From Siniperca chuatsi (lineage: Eukaryota > Chordata > Actinopteri > Centrarchiformes > Sinipercidae): a stretch of 64,000 nucleotides of DNA. Under the pieces are notes generated by a model. The model made no database searches, had not been told where the DNA came from, and saw only the letters and a list, made by a program, of their open reading frames with translations. The stretch covers positions 18,974,333 through 19,038,332 of the forward strand of contig NC_058045.1 of the NCBI RefSeq assembly GCF_020085105.1. The letters run 5' to 3'. This document shows positions 17,575 through 30,211 of this stretch, piece after piece. Each line of letters starts with the position of its first letter. Position 1 is the stretch's first letter. Both the position numbers and the translations under genes were made by a program.

Positions 17575-20500
17575 ATGGTGACAGACGACCTTCAGAGACT
17601 GCCAGAGGGCAGAAGCCAACTGCACCGACTTTCCAAGACCCCTCGTCCAGTTCAGGGACCACCAAGGAAGTCCCGCAAGAAGCTCCAAGTTATCATTTGT
17701 GTACTGCTTGTGGAGCTGTGTGAAAGATTCACTTTCTTTGGGATTGTATGCAACATGATTCTCTTCTGCACTGTGAAGCTGGGCTATGATAACTACCTGG
17801 CCGCAACAGTCAGCCTGTGCTTTGTAGGAGCCAGCACCCTGACCCCTGTTCTGGCTGGGTGGTTTGCAGAAACCTGCTTGGGAAGGAAAAAGGTGCTCTA
17901 CTTGTGTGCTTTCCTTCATTTCTTTGGTAAGACACAATGGTTTAAAGGTTGATACATGTTGTCTGATGTGATGAAATTTGAAACTATGACTTTAAAAATG
18001 ATTCAGTATCTTGTCTTTAAAAGACAAGATATTTAACTGAATTTGTGAAATAAACAAGGAAGATGCACAAACATCTGACATATTAGTCATTATGAATCTT
18101 TATCTTTAGTGTAAGCTCATTTCGAGAGCGTCAGTTATTCTATTTAGGTGCTTAGTCATGGCTCTGTTTCCGTGAAGTCACACTCTTGTTTGAAATCTAG
18201 CTGCAACTACATGCTGTGACCTTACTACTTTCTAGGTACAGCCATGCTGCCCGTGGTGGCGTTCCCGTTCGAAGATTTCTACATCAACACTCATCACATG
18301 ACGCACCAGCTGGAACCTCGGGAGCAGCAGATCTTGTTCTACACCGGCCTCCTGGCTGCTGCACTGGGCATCGGCGGCATCCGGGCCATCCTCTGTCCCA
18401 TGGGAGCCTATAGCCTGCAGGGCTACAATCAGCACCAGCTCCTGTCCTTCTTCAACTGGTGGGTGGTGTTGAATACAGTCATTCAATTGTTTAGCCAATA
18501 ATCAGACTTCAAACAGTCCATTGATATTGTTACTATAATCAGTTTCATCATCATGTAAGACGTCTTCCTAATGAAGTCCTTTACAGTTCAGTTATTCTGC
18601 ATCGAAAACAAGACATTGTAAGTTCTTGATTGATTTTGGAGAACAAACTCTAATGCCCCAAAAGTGGGGCTTGGGTGGTCAAGTCAGGTCAAGTCAAATT
18701 GATTTCTATAGCACATTTACAACAACATGAGCTGACCAAAGTGCTTTACAATACATTTGTATAAAAAACAGATCAACAGAGCAACAGTCAACAACAAATA
18801 AATCAGGCAGAGAGCAAGATGGAAATATAGCAAGGAGGGCCTTGAGATGTGCTTTAAAAGACACAGTCGAGGGGGGATTTGGTTAGGCAGTTTGTTCCGC
18901 AGACTGGAGCCCACAACTGCGAAGGCATGGTCACCCGTGAGCTTCCGCCGAGCCCAAGGGATGACCAGAAGTGACTGGTTAACGAACCAGAGTGACCTAG
19001 TTGGGGTTAAAAGATCAGATAGGCAAGGGGGAGCCAATCCAAGAAGTGCTTTGTATACAAACAGACCTCCAAAACTAACAGGAAGCCAGTGGAGGGAGGC
19101 AAGTATGGGGGAAATATGCTCATGCTTACGGGAACCAGTTAAAAATCTCACAGCAGCTTTCTGCACATACTGCAGACATGAGAGTGAGGACTGAGTGGCT
19201 CCCATGTACAAGGAGTTACAGTAGTCGAGACGAGCGGTAATGAAAGCATGGATTACTTTTTCCACAGTCTTGGAATGTTAGGAAGGGTTTTACTTTGGCT
19301 AAGGCTCGCAGTTGGACAAAAGTGCCTCTCACCCCAGAGTTGATCTGTTTGTCAAATTTAAAAGTAGAGTCAAAAATTATCCCAAGGTTTTTTACATAGG
19401 GTTTCACAAAGGATGACAGTGGGCCGAGCTTCGCACAGGGGGGCCAAAGAGAACCACCTCATTCTTCAGTTCATTTATCATTAAAACGTTTTGGGACATC
19501 CAGTCTTTAATGTCCTGGAAACAGTCAAATAGAAGCTGCAATGACTGAGGACTGTGGCATTTTAGATGGAGGTAAAGCTGGGTATCGTCCACAAAGCAAT
19601 GGAAGGAGATGCCATGATTCCTAATGAGGGGACCCAGTGGGAGCATATACAGAGAAAAGAGGAGAGGTGCAAGAACAGAGCCCTGAGGAACCCCATGGGT
19701 AAAGGGAGCCGAGGAGGAAGAAGCATCCCCCACACTATCAGAGAAACTTTTGTTTTCCAGATATGACTTGAACCATTTTAGGGCTGCAACCTGGATACCA
19801 ACCCTTTGTTCAAGTCTGGTAATAAGCAGCTTATGGTCAACCGTATCAAATGCAGCAAGTAGTTGGTCTAAGAGTACCAGAATAGCACAGTCCCCGTTGT
19901 CTGCTCCTACCAGTAGATCATTGTGAACTTTTAAAAGAGCAGATTTAGTGCTATGGTGCTCCCTAAAACCAGACTGGAAAGCTTCAAATATTTCATTCTT
20001 GTGTAAAAAGGGATGGAGATGCTGGTAAACAACTTTTTCCAGAATTTTGGATAAAAATGGAAGCTTTGAAATGGGCCTACAATTTTCTAAAACATTTGGG
20101 TCCAAGTTGGGTTTTTTATGAAGCGGCTGAACCACTGTATGTTTAAAACAAGAGGGAAACAACCTGTGGAAAGGCAACAATTAATGATAGACAAGATGCT
20201 GGGGCCCACCATGTCAAACACCTCCTTTATTAGGAGTGAGGGAATGTAGTCAGATGGGCATGTTGTTCGCTTCAGATGACAAACTACTTCCCTCAGAGGG
20301 GAGAGGGACACAGGTTCAAACTGATTAAAAAACAGACAAGGCCAAGGAGGATCAAGAGGTACCAGAGCAGCAGGATTTTCTTTCTAATATCAACTATTTT
20401 GTCAACAAAGAAGTTGAGAACATAGTCACAGGTTGCTGTGGAGGGGTCAGGAATAGTATTACCAGTTGGGTTAATAACAGCATTTAAAGTGCTAAAGAGG

Positions 20501-23500
20501 ACTTTGGGTATATGGCAGTTGTTAGATGTTAGAAGTCAGAGAAGTATTTCGTTCTTGCTGCTTTAACAGTGTCCTGGTATTGAGTCTGGTGGTTTTTAAG
20601 CATCTCATAAAAGATTTCTAGCTTGTTAGCTTGTCTTTCTTCCATTTTCTTTCTGCAGTGCTGTCTAAGAGCACAGGTAGTGTCATTAAGCCAGGACTGA
20701 GATTTACATTTAGATCATCTGGTCTTAAGAGGGGCAACAATATCAAGAATATAAGTGCAGGTGGAATTAAATGATATAAATTCCTCAGTGTGCAGGAGGA
20801 GATTCTAGGGAGCGGGTACAGGGGGCAGCTGTATAAACATAAAAATCAAAATCCTAAATCTTATGATGGAACAGGGGTTGATAAGGCTGGAAGAGCAACC
20901 TGGGACACATGGATTAACATGTTGACAGGGGAACAGTGCATCAAATATAATGGGGCAGTGGTCAGATAGAACATCCTCCTCATGGATAAGAGAGCTGACG
21001 TTCAGACCCAGAGTGAAAATTAAATCTAAAGTGTGGCCACGTTTATGAGTTGGCTTAAACACATGTTGAAACAGATTAAAAGATATCATGTAATGTAATA
21101 TTTAAAAACTCAGTAGAAAATCTGTTTAAGGAATCATCAATATGGATGTTGAAATCTCCAACTATAATAACTTGGCCATTGTTCAGCACAATAAAGGACA
21201 TAAGAAAATTCAGGCAGGAAATCAGCATTTGGGTAAGTGGGGGCTGTAAACAATTACACATAGGATTGGCTCTGTGTCACAGACTAACAGGCAGAGGACA
21301 CCGAGATAGAGGGGAATGTCTTTATTGATGATGACAGCCAGCAGTGGAGAGTGTGGAGATAGGTAGAGTGGATCTGGGGAAGTTACCGGAGGGAAGCCAC
21401 AGGAGACCAGAGAGACCAAGGAGGAATGGAGAAGCCACTGAGGAGTGGAGAACACACAGGGAACTGGAAAGACATAAGAACAGTCTGGTGCTTGGAGTCC
21501 TATCCACAAACGAGGTTGGACACTGAGTGTGGAGAGTGGAGTGAATTTATCCTGGGTGTGATTGGGGCTGATTAAGGGCAGGAGTGTAATTAGGAACAGG
21601 TGTGGGTGATTATGGGCTGGTGAGGACATGACAGGCTGTGACACTCTAAGCAGCAGATTTTGACTGCTGCTTAGAGAGATTCTGGCTAGACTGTGGTGCT
21701 ACAGGAAATGTGGGAGGCCACAACAAAGTCCATGTAAATCTGACCATTATTTTTCCAGATACATGGTTATTGCCAAAAGAGTCACTCAAGGGGAAAATTT
21801 GACCTGACTATTGTGTTAGACAAAGGTTCAGAGTGTTGCCAAAATCATTTGATATTGTCCTCTGGGAAACATAATCATCAATTCCAAATTTCATGGCAAT
21901 CCTGCCAGTAGGCCTAGTTATCAAGATACATTATTGGACCAAAATGTGGGATGGACCAAAAGCCCACTTCAACCCAACTAACATTGCCAAACTTAATTCA
22001 CACCACTAACGTGATCAAAACAGGAAAAAAAATCAATTTTCCAGTTAATTTAACATTTGCTGTTGAAATATTGAATAAACAGCTCTAGCCATGCTAGTGG
22101 CTTTGTGAAGCTGTACTCAGGCACAGTGGCGCTTTGAGCTAAATGCTAACATAAGTGTGCTAACATGCTAATGTTTAGCAGGTATAATGTTTACACCTTC
22201 TTAATTTAACGTGTTAGTATGCTGACATATGCTAATTAGCACTGAACACAAAGTACAGCTGAGGCTGATGGGAATGTCATTAGTTTTGCAGGGATTTGAC
22301 AGGAATTTTGACAAATTAAAACGACCTCATCATGGTGCTAGATCAAAATTCAGGGGATCACCACAGTTATTACTATTCATCCTTAGGGCAACATGAATGT
22401 TTGTACCAACATTTCATGGTAATCCATTCAATAGTTGTCTAGATATTTCACTAAAAACCAAAAATGTCAACCTCATGCTGGCGCTAGAAGAAATGTGAGA
22501 GCAATCACAAAAGTTAGTAGGATTCATCTTCTGGGAACCATGAATGTCTGTATAAAATATCTTAGTCTGGACTTAAGTTGTGGCCATCCCTAGAGTGACT
22601 TTCCATCTACTCATGAGTTATTCGGTGACATATGCAATCAGTATGCACGTGAAATGAAGGACTTGTGAGTGTGCTTTTTGTTTTATTTATGTTTAGGTTC
22701 TACTGGTTGGTCAACCTGAATTCCACTGTGGTGTTTCTGGGTATTGCTTACATCCAGCAGTCCGTGGCCAAAAATCTGGGCTTCCTTATCCCCTTCACCT
22801 CTGTGCTGCTGGCCCTAATTGCCATACACATGATGCGGAACAAACTCACTTATAAACCCAAGAAAGGTAACATACATAAAAAAGAGACATAAAAACAGGT
22901 ATTCAGTCACACTTGTAAATATACTGTGACACCACATAAACATAAACTTGTAACGAATCATACCAAATAAAGACTTCATTCTGTTCCTTCTTGTGTCTGT
23001 TATAGGTGGATCATTATTGACCACACTGGGAGTTTTCTTGAACTCTCTCAAGATGTGCTGCCTCCACTATCGACACCTGAGTGGAGATGTAGCATCCTGG
23101 CTGGACCGGGCCAAGGAGAACAATGGCGGCTGTTATAGCGAAACACATGTAGAGAACGTCAAAGTCCTGGCCAAGCTCTTCCCTCTTTACGGGCTTCAGT
23201 TGCTGTACAGAGCCTGCATCACACAGGCAGGTCATTGGGAATATAATGGATCTGTATTGTAAAGCATGAAAAATGATAAATGAAAAATGATAGATCCAAA
23301 GTTTCCTACAGATTCCCTCAGGTTACTACATACAGACGATGAACTCAAACCTTCACCTGAACGACCACCTGTTGCCCATCGGTGCCATGAATGTGATCAG
23401 CATCCTACCTCTGCTGCTCTTAGCCCCACTGATCGAGTTTGTGACTACTTGCTACCTCTCCATGGAAAAAACTCCTCTGGCACCTGCAAAAGTCATCAGT

Positions 23501-24759
23501 GAGTATTTCTATGTGCACACATGCACATCCCCACTAATGCGCACACAATTTTAATGTCTTCACCTTAACATCCCTGTGTGTCTCTCTCGCTCTTCTGCCT
23601 CTCTCATCCTCCCTCTTTCCTCCTGTAATTATTCTGCAGCCCCCTCTCTCATCACCCCTCCCTGTCCATCCTCCCCTTCCAGCTCTGGGCCATGCGTGTG
23701 CCACTCTGTCGGTCCTGGTGGCAGGTTTGTCTGAGCTGCAGAGGAAGGCTTACCCTCTGGTGGAGCAGACTCTGTCTGGAAAAGTTCTTCAAGTTTCGTC
23801 CATGCCGTGTTTCCAGCTGGCTCCTCAGTACATCCTACTTGGTCTCGCAGAGGCTCTCGTCACCCCTGCATGTGAGTGAGAGACTTAAGGCCTCAATCAT
23901 TTCATTTGATGCTGGTCTTACTGTGCATTGTGCATCTTGCCCAAAAAGCACTAATTTATCAAATTAGCACAAACCAACTGACACATAATAAAGGTGTCCA
24001 AGGCAGTTGTTGATGATCAAACATTTCCTCTCTGGCAGGTTCTCTCATATCTTTTCAGCTGACCCCGAGCCACCTCAGAGGGATCTCCCTGCACTTCCTC
24101 ACTCTGTCCTATGGCGGGGGCTGCTTTCTTGGAGCCTTCATCATTCAGCTGGTGTACTTTCTCTCTGGAGGTAAAATGAATACAAATACTGTATTGCATG
24201 TTTTCTTCCAATAACAAATGATAGTGTCACTAGAATTTGATTGAAAAACACATTGATTTTTGGCACAAGATGTCACTGATGTTGATATGACCACTCGTTC
24301 ACAGGTAACTTCTACCCAAACATACTGCATGATGGGAATCTGGAGAGATTCTTCTTCCTCCTGGCCACACTGATGGCTATAAATACCCTTGTTTTTTGGA
24401 GTGTATCTTACAGGTACAGTATTATCTCTAACTACATGGACTATAAGGTGAGGTGAAAAACAAGGTAAATTTCAGCAGGCTTGTGTGTTGGCAAAAACCA
24501 CATAGTTGGATATAAGAAACTATGGTTAAATGAATGGTCACACTATCAATTTTGACAAACATATCCTCTCTATTGCTTTAAAACGTTGTGTTTTCTTGTT
24601 ATCCTGATGTTGTCTAGGTACATAGACCTTAGTGTGCAGGGTAAAGCACTGACCATCAGCCCTCTGACTGAGAAGCTGCTGCATTACAAGGCTTGTCTGC
24701 GGTTCTACGACACTGTGGATCGCTCCTACACAAACAGCTCCACTGAATATATTTTATGA
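17575..24759 (+). CDS. slc15a5: Solute carrier family 15 member 5 (POT-family transporter)
   Basis: Nine coding exons: 17575-17926, 18236-18458, 22697-22866, 23006-23226, 23312-23498, 23683-23871, 24039-24170, 24305-24413, 24618-24759. They join to 574 residues (human 579). The proton-coupled oligopeptide transporter signature ELCERFTFFGI is in the first membrane segment (about residue 48). Blocks such as LGIGGIRAILCPMGA, KENNGGCYSE, MNSNLHL and LSGKVLQVSSMPCF match SLC15A5 rather than PEPT1/2 or PHT1/2. The family is a 12-helix membrane protein; the substrate of this member is not established. Intron 2 (18459-22696) is swollen by repeats. Intron 4 has a GC donor (CACAG|GCAGGT at 23227); the nearby GT at 23231 would break the frame. 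The start is the first ATG of the open exon. Confidence 0.93.
18675..21270 (-). mobile_element. L2-type LINE, long but degraded copy in slc15a5 intron 2
   Basis: Antisense to slc15a5. The minus strand carries, 5' to 3', endonuclease-domain pieces (IIVGDFNIHIDDS near 21165-21130; DVLSDHCPIIFDA near 20970), then reverse transcriptase at about 20180-19400 with ENCRPISKLPFLSKILEK, STKSALLKVHNDLL, THGVPQGSVLAPLLFSLYM and the catalytic box FVDDTQLY, then the LHWLPVSFGGL tail (about 19120). The 3' end has the L2 AAAGCACTTTGGTCA motif and a short TTGACTTGACC tail near 18675-18700. The frame is broken between these pieces, so the copy is inactive. The first residue of the catalytic box is V instead of the more usual A. 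Confidence 0.85.
21275..21643 (-). mobile_element. Putative solo LTR fossil (369 bp)
   Basis: The block begins TGTCACAG and ends CTGTGACA, short inverted ends of the TG...CA kind seen on long terminal repeats. The flanking 5-mers CTCTG and CTCTA are nearly identical, as a target duplication would be. No internal coding region is present. It abuts the 5' edge of the L2 copy, whose endonuclease frame stops exactly at this junction, so it probably inserted into that LINE or beside it. The family cannot be named by eye; a fish Ty3/Gypsy-type LTR is the likeliest guess. The imperfect ends suggest it is not recent. Confidence 0.4.
21644..21676. repeat. Short palindrome CTCTAAGCAGCAG...CTGCTTAGAG
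   Basis: CTCTAAGCAGCA (21644-21655) is followed by nine bases and the inverse TGCTGCTTAGAG, directly after the LTR-like block. It looks like a repeat edge or insertion scar. Confidence 0.6.
21770..22610. repeat. Unclassified fish dispersed repeat with internally repeated units
   Basis: The unit TTTCATGG(C/T)AATCC.. occurs at about 21887 and 22410, and related GGGAACCATGAATGTCTGTA / CAACATGAATGTTTGTACC units recur, with CTCATGCTGGCGCTAGA between them. GCTAACATGCTAATGTTTAGC-type sequence (about 22150-22250) is part of the same block. I recall this as a very common spiny-rayed fish repeat. It fills the right half of slc15a5 intron 2 and codes for nothing recognisable. Confidence 0.55.
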
Positions 24760-25970
24760 CTGTCTTCATTTTGATCTCTACTGTTAGTGGCGCTGGCGCT
24801 GCATGTTACTATGTCTGTAACTTGGCGAAATGTGGGCTGAACTGTATAAATGAAATACATGGAATGTAGCCTACATGTGTTTGTCGTTTAATAATATTTG
24901 TGCATATAATCAAACATGTCTCTTACTGTATGTCACAAAACCTTTATTTTACTTTTGTGAGCATGGGTTGTATAAGAGTGAATTATTCTGAGTTATGAGA
25001 ATGTAAATAATAGCACATTAAATCAGATAAACAATAAACATATCATTAGCAAAGCATTGTCCTTTAAGTCTATTAAGTTAAATCTATTAAGCTAAAACAA
25101 AGTCAGTCTGCTTGATTGATTTTTATGATAGGTAACAATAAAGGATAAGCACTACAGTAGTTACAATCATTGATGTTTAAAATAATGAAGGCTAAAAGGC
25201 TTATTTCCACTGTGGCCCTCCAACATACAACAAACGGCACAACAAAAACATGATACCATAACACCAGTTGAGACAAAACATACATACAATGGCGGAGTGG
25301 CACGGCCTGCATGTTCCAAGCTCTCTTCATAATATAAATCAGGCTGTAAGTTACCGAGAAACCATCATTTCAAGGCCACTTTGAAGATGCACTCCAATGT
25401 GATCAATTTAGGTTTGAAGGAAGATTATTCCATTGTACAGCATAAAAAACAGAATAAAGAAATGTTTTTAACTATCAAAGTCCTTAAACGAAACAAGTTT
25501 ATTGAACTGCCACATGTAAAATAGCTTTGAGTGTGTTTTATCAGTGAAAAGTAATCCCATAAATACACTGGCAGTTTTTTTTAATGATTTAATGATTATA
25601 TGTAAAAAATATCTTAAGAATTTTGAACCTCTTCTCAACTGTTGTAAGCTTTCTGAAATGTACAGACTCAACACGTGTAAATGGATAAAGTTTTAAGATT
25701 ACCCATATTTGTTTATTAGTTTATTATCATTGCCATTGAACAGGTTTAAATGTGGTAATTAATAATCCAATTTAAAAACACATTTCTGAAAAGATGAAAA
25801 AAGACAAACAACTGAACAAGCTCTTTTGAAAGTTTTTAGCAACAAAGAAGCCAAAATATAACATGTGCAAAACTTTGCATATGATAATATTATTCATGTG
25901 CTTTTTTTCTATCCCTGAATCATATATAGCAGCCAGTCTTGCAAGCTAGCTTTTTTTTATGTAGACTGGC
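24760..25970. other. Convergent spacer between slc15a5 and the first TRIM gene
   Basis: 3' UTRs of both genes. A plus-strand AATAAA for slc15a5 is at 25033-25038. TTTATT copies near 25710-25725 are candidate minus-strand poly(A) signals for the TRIM gene. No other coding sequence is supported. Confidence 0.5.
25033..25038 (+). terminator. Candidate poly(A) signal of slc15a5
   Basis: AATAAA 274 bp after the slc15a5 stop codon, in AT-rich sequence. Confidence 0.45.
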
Positions 25971-28855
25971 TTAGATGCTGCATATTTTCAGTGTTGAACC
26001 TAAATCAACAGAAAACCCCGGATAGAGAGGTTCAGTGAAGGTGGTCTGGATTTGGTGCAGCAGCACTAACCTGTCAGGGCCAGAAACACTGTAGAAGTCC
26101 AGTGTTCCTGCTTCGTAATCAAGGTGCATGCCTACCCTGCGGGAGTGAGCCGGAGGAATTTGGCCTTTGTGAAGATTATTGTGCCAAAACGTGCAGCCAG
26201 ATGAAGAGCAGGTTAATTTCCAGGAGTGATCATTGTGGCCAAAACAGCAATCTTTCCCTAAACCCTTTCTTTTAATGCCTTTGTACGACACGGCCAAATC
26301 GACAATGCCACCGTCCCACTCCACCTCCCAGTAGTGGCTGCTCTTAAGGTCGTTTTTGCACAGAGCCTGGTGAGAGTAGGTGAATCTGTCAGGGTGATCA
26401 GGATGAGCCTGGTCTTGGCCACCCCACAATATCTCTCTGTTTCCATCAGACAAGCAAAGACATGCAGCTACTGTGTTGGGATCCACCTCCATTTTGTGGT
26501 CTGCAGAGAAAGATGTAACACTCATTTAGTTGTTGAAGCCTTTATGTAGGTTTCTGTTGATATTTATGCAAACTAAATTAACGTCATACTTACTCTTATA
26601 TTTGGTCAAAAGGTATGTCCTTGTAATTTTCTCATGCAGCCTTGGCATTTTTGACACTGATGAAAAGAAAACAAAAAAATACTGATCATTCTCTCTAAAC
26701 ACTAACAGGAAATATACTGACCAGACCAGACTAATTAAAAGGGTTTAGAGATCCAAACTTACACATTTTTTTCCCAGAATGACTTAATAATTCATTCTTT
26801 TCTTTGTTGCACATATCTTTCAGTTTATCTTTCTGTACAGTGATAAACTCTGACCGCATGTCAAGTTTTGCATGTGAGTCTGTGAATACAGGGAGGTCAC
26901 ACAGGGCCTGGAAACCCTGCAAATACAAGGCAAACAAATACATTGTGTGACAAAAAAATAAAAATAACAAATTGGCATACCATTGGCAATGGTATACACT
27001 TCCAAAGACTAAAACTGAAGTGCCACCAAAACATGTCATCACCTGAAGAAACTGAATGGGGTCCTCTGTTAGTAAAAGCTGGTCCAGTTCATCCTCTCTC
27101 CTCCTCAGCTTGAGCACTTCACGATTCAGTTGCCTGAGATGACTATTGGTCCAGTCCACTCCAGCTTTCTCTGCTTCTCCAACTTTCTCTCTCATCTCAG
27201 AGCACTTCCTCTCCACAAAGTGGACATATAAACGGATGTTTTCCGCACACAGTCTCTCAAAGTCATCACACGCCTCCCATGCAGCATCCTTGTAGGAAAC
27301 AAGGCATAATGACATTTTGAATTACAGCATCTTTACAGTCCTGGGCTACTTTACAGTTCCTTAAATTATTCTGCAACATATGAAAAGTAACTGGATTTAT
27401 TAGAAGTTTGCTTTTTTTTTTTTTTGCAGATTTTTAAAACACGTCATACACTTGAAATTCAACTTTTTTTTAATAGTCTGTGATAGTGGTCTAGGTCAGT
27501 GGTTCCCAACCTGGGAGTCTGAGCCCTCCCAAGGGGTTGCAAGATAAATCTTAGTGGTCGCAAGTTGATCAACAGGCTAGGGAATCAGGAAAAATAAATA
27601 TATTGTACATTGCATCAGAAATATAAATATTTTATCAGAAATTAATCAAAAGTATATTCATTTTTCAACACATTGATTTTTTCATTCTTCCTGCTGGTGT
27701 CGGTATACAGTCTGCGTGTACCAAGCCTGGTTTTCTTCCCTTCAAATAAAGACATTTTCTACCATTTATTTAGTATAAAACAACTTCTACAAACCCTGGC
27801 TAGATACACCATCACAGTAAACGTGAAGCATTCATTTACATCGGCAAATGTTATGTTCAGTGTGTCTGAGGCTGTATGTTTTCAGCATTCTGTTACAAAC
27901 ACTTCATGTCCACAGAGAGAAGGAGGAAACTGTTAGGAAACCTAACATAGTTTACTACCACATTCATTTCCCAGGACACCTTTGTCTACAAGGACAGCAG
28001 TTTACCAAAACTAGGCTTTAAAAATAAATACATTTATTGATGAATAAAATAGGATACACATATTGGTGGATGACACTCACTCTTACAGAGTCTGCAGCCT
28101 GCCTCAGCTCCACCATTTTCGTCTCTGAATTCAGCACTCTGTCTGCAATTTCCTGTTTAGTCCGCTCCAGCTGTCTCTGTTGAAACACAAACCAGGGAGG
28201 TTTTCAGATCCTCAGTGACATTAAAAGGACGGGCGATAAATGACTTCAGCATTGGGGTGAACTGAATTACCTGCATTTCACACTTTTCTGCTGCAACTGC
28301 CACAGTGTCATGGCCTTTGTGCTCATCTAGCACACACAGCAGGCATATCAGCTGCTGATCAGTGCGGCAGTAAATCTCAAGAAGCCTATCATGACGGCCA
28401 CAGATGCTGTATTTGATCCTTGCAGAGGCTTGAATCAGATTGTGCTTTTTTAATGGTGGCACTTCAAAGTGAGGCTTCAGATGAGTCTCACAGTAAGAGG
28501 CCAAACACACGAGACAGAACATGGAAGCTTTTCTTTTTCTTCCTGTGCAAGCGTCACACTGCACATCGCCAGGTGCAGCATATGTGTCAGCATCATCACC
28601 AGCAGCACTTTGACTGGTTGTCCTCCTGTGTTCCTCCAACAGGTCAGCCAGAAGTGTGTTCCTCTTTAAAACAGGCCTAGGGTAGAAAGGCTGCCTGCAC
28701 TGTGGGCAGCTGTACGTTCTTCCTCTGTTATTATTTCTGTCCCAGAAGGTATTGATGCATGTTATACAGTAACTGTGTCCACAAGCGGTCGTCACAGGAT
28801 CCTCCAGTACCTGTAAACAGATGGAGCAGTCAAACAGTTCCACACTGTAAGCCAT
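25971..28855 (-). CDS. finTRIM/TRIM16-like RING E3 ubiquitin ligase, copy 1
   Basis: Six coding exons, in order 28855-28271, 28176-28087, 27288-27043, 26916-26763, 26656-26594, 26500-25971, give 555 residues. Exon 1 holds a RING finger (CSICLQVLEDPVTTACGHSYC ... CPQCR, residues 10-57) and two B-boxes (CDACTGRKRKASMFCLVCLASYC; CGRHDRLLEIYC ... CLLCVLDEHKGHD). The next exons form the coiled coil. The last exon is a PRY/SPRY domain (DPNTVAACLCLSDGN, HYWEVEWDGG, LDFYSVSG, LYPGFSVD). Such fish proteins are ubiquitin ligases, many of them interferon-responsive. All RING metal ligands are present. The paralogue at 30212-32448 has the same exon plan; copy 1 has shorter exon 2 (90 nt against 96) and longer exon 3 (246 against 234). 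I cannot assign a finTRIM number. Confidence 0.88.
27497..27600 (+). mobile_element. Fragment of an hAT-like transposon end
   Basis: CAGTGGTTCCCAACCTGGGAG at 27497 is the typical first 20 bases of many vertebrate hAT elements, followed by CCAAGGGGTTGCAAGAT. No opposite end is seen, so this is one end of a decayed copy, in an intron of the first TRIM gene. Confidence 0.5.
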
Positions 28856-30211
28856 TTTCTCCCGCTCAGACTGACGGAGTTACTTTCATTTTCTCTAAAG
28901 GAGGAGTGGCTTGTTGGCAGCTTGTTCTCAGTGGCACAGATATTGACTGTGCTGTCTGTGTGAGTGTCAGTGGTAAACAAAGCACATTATCAGAGTCAAA
29001 CATGTACTGCAAGTGGAGGTTTCACATTCTACTTCCTAGTTGAGATTATTTAATCACACCTTGGAATACTTGCTTTAATTCTTAAAGCTGGTCTAAACAG
29101 TATTTTCATATTATGGAAATGGATCAAATAACCATGTGTACAGCAATTAGGTCGCTCATAGTGGTGAATACACAGAAAATGATTTGACTCTGGGAACTGC
29201 AGAAGCAGATGACTTGGCAAAAATTTGCAAACAGACTAAATATGTTAATTTTTACAAGCCTACTTATTGTTTTCATTGTTTGGGCTGCCCCCGGGTGGCC
29301 AAGAAAAAAATCTATTATTGCAGTTTTAACTATATAAGCATATTTTGTTTCATGTCAGCACATTGCTTAATTAAAAGAATGTATTTACAGAACTTCTTTA
29401 ACCCCCAATGTGTAGGATTTGAAAATGTCTTACTTTGGTGCCATTAGGTGGTAGCAGCAACAGAGAATATGTATAGCACAGGACACTGATAGACTCTGAC
29501 CATCCAACAGATCTGGGGACACTGAGATGAATGGGCTGAAACACAGACTACAGTACTCCAATATTTCACTGGGATTGTTTCTCTCTCTATTTTATTTCCA
29601 AACAAAATACTAAAAAAATACAAAATTATTATAATTATTATTATTATTATTTGTTCCTAATAAATGTATTTATTTCCTTTTAGCACAGCTAGTGTGCTTC
29701 ACAAATGGCCTATACAAATTGTGCCATAAACATTTATTTGATTTGACAAAATCAATATTTTATCCTTATTTAACTAACACAAACAGCAGGAAATTGTATT
29801 GGTATAAAATTATAAAGTACCCAAACTAGTAATCACAACTTCTATTAACATTAGTAAACACATGGCTAAGCTAGAGGAGTCTGACTTCTGTTAGTTATGA
29901 ACGTTTTTATATATAATTATTCTAGTAACTTTAACACTTTAACAGTCACAAGCAACAAAATGCTGAGTTTACAGTTGAAATGGATTCATTACAGGAAGAG
30001 AAACATGTAACATACACAACTCACATCTGTGCCATTATTATCTTCAGCCTTTTCCTTGCAAACAATGAACATTTTAAAGAATACAATGAAGCTTTAAGTT
30101 TAATGATCAACAGACAATACTTTTGGAGTGAACACCTTTGTGGCACTGGTGTTTAACACATACACTGTAATAGTGATGCTTCACTTAGGCCACCTTGACA
30201 GTGGATGCCCT
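28856..30211. other. Spacer between the two TRIM genes
   Basis: Contains the promoter side of TRIM copy 1 and the 3' UTR of copy 2. AT-rich, with (ATT)n-like sequence at about 29625-29652. A possible repeat fragment at about 29400-29460 contains GTGTAGGATTTG and GGTGCCATTAGGTGGTAGCAG. No coding frame is supported. Confidence 0.4.

Noticed and set aside
17339-17937. Minus-strand frames of 108 and 146 codons opposite slc15a5 exon 1
   Set aside because: They are antisense shadows of the conserved transporter exon.
19404-20180. A possible retroviral or viral pol gene
   Set aside because: The reverse-transcriptase motifs (GVPQGSVLAPLLFSLYM, FVDDTQLY, LHWLP tail) and the adjacent endonuclease pieces are those of a non-LTR L2 LINE; no capsid, protease, integrase or envelope sequence is seen in the window.
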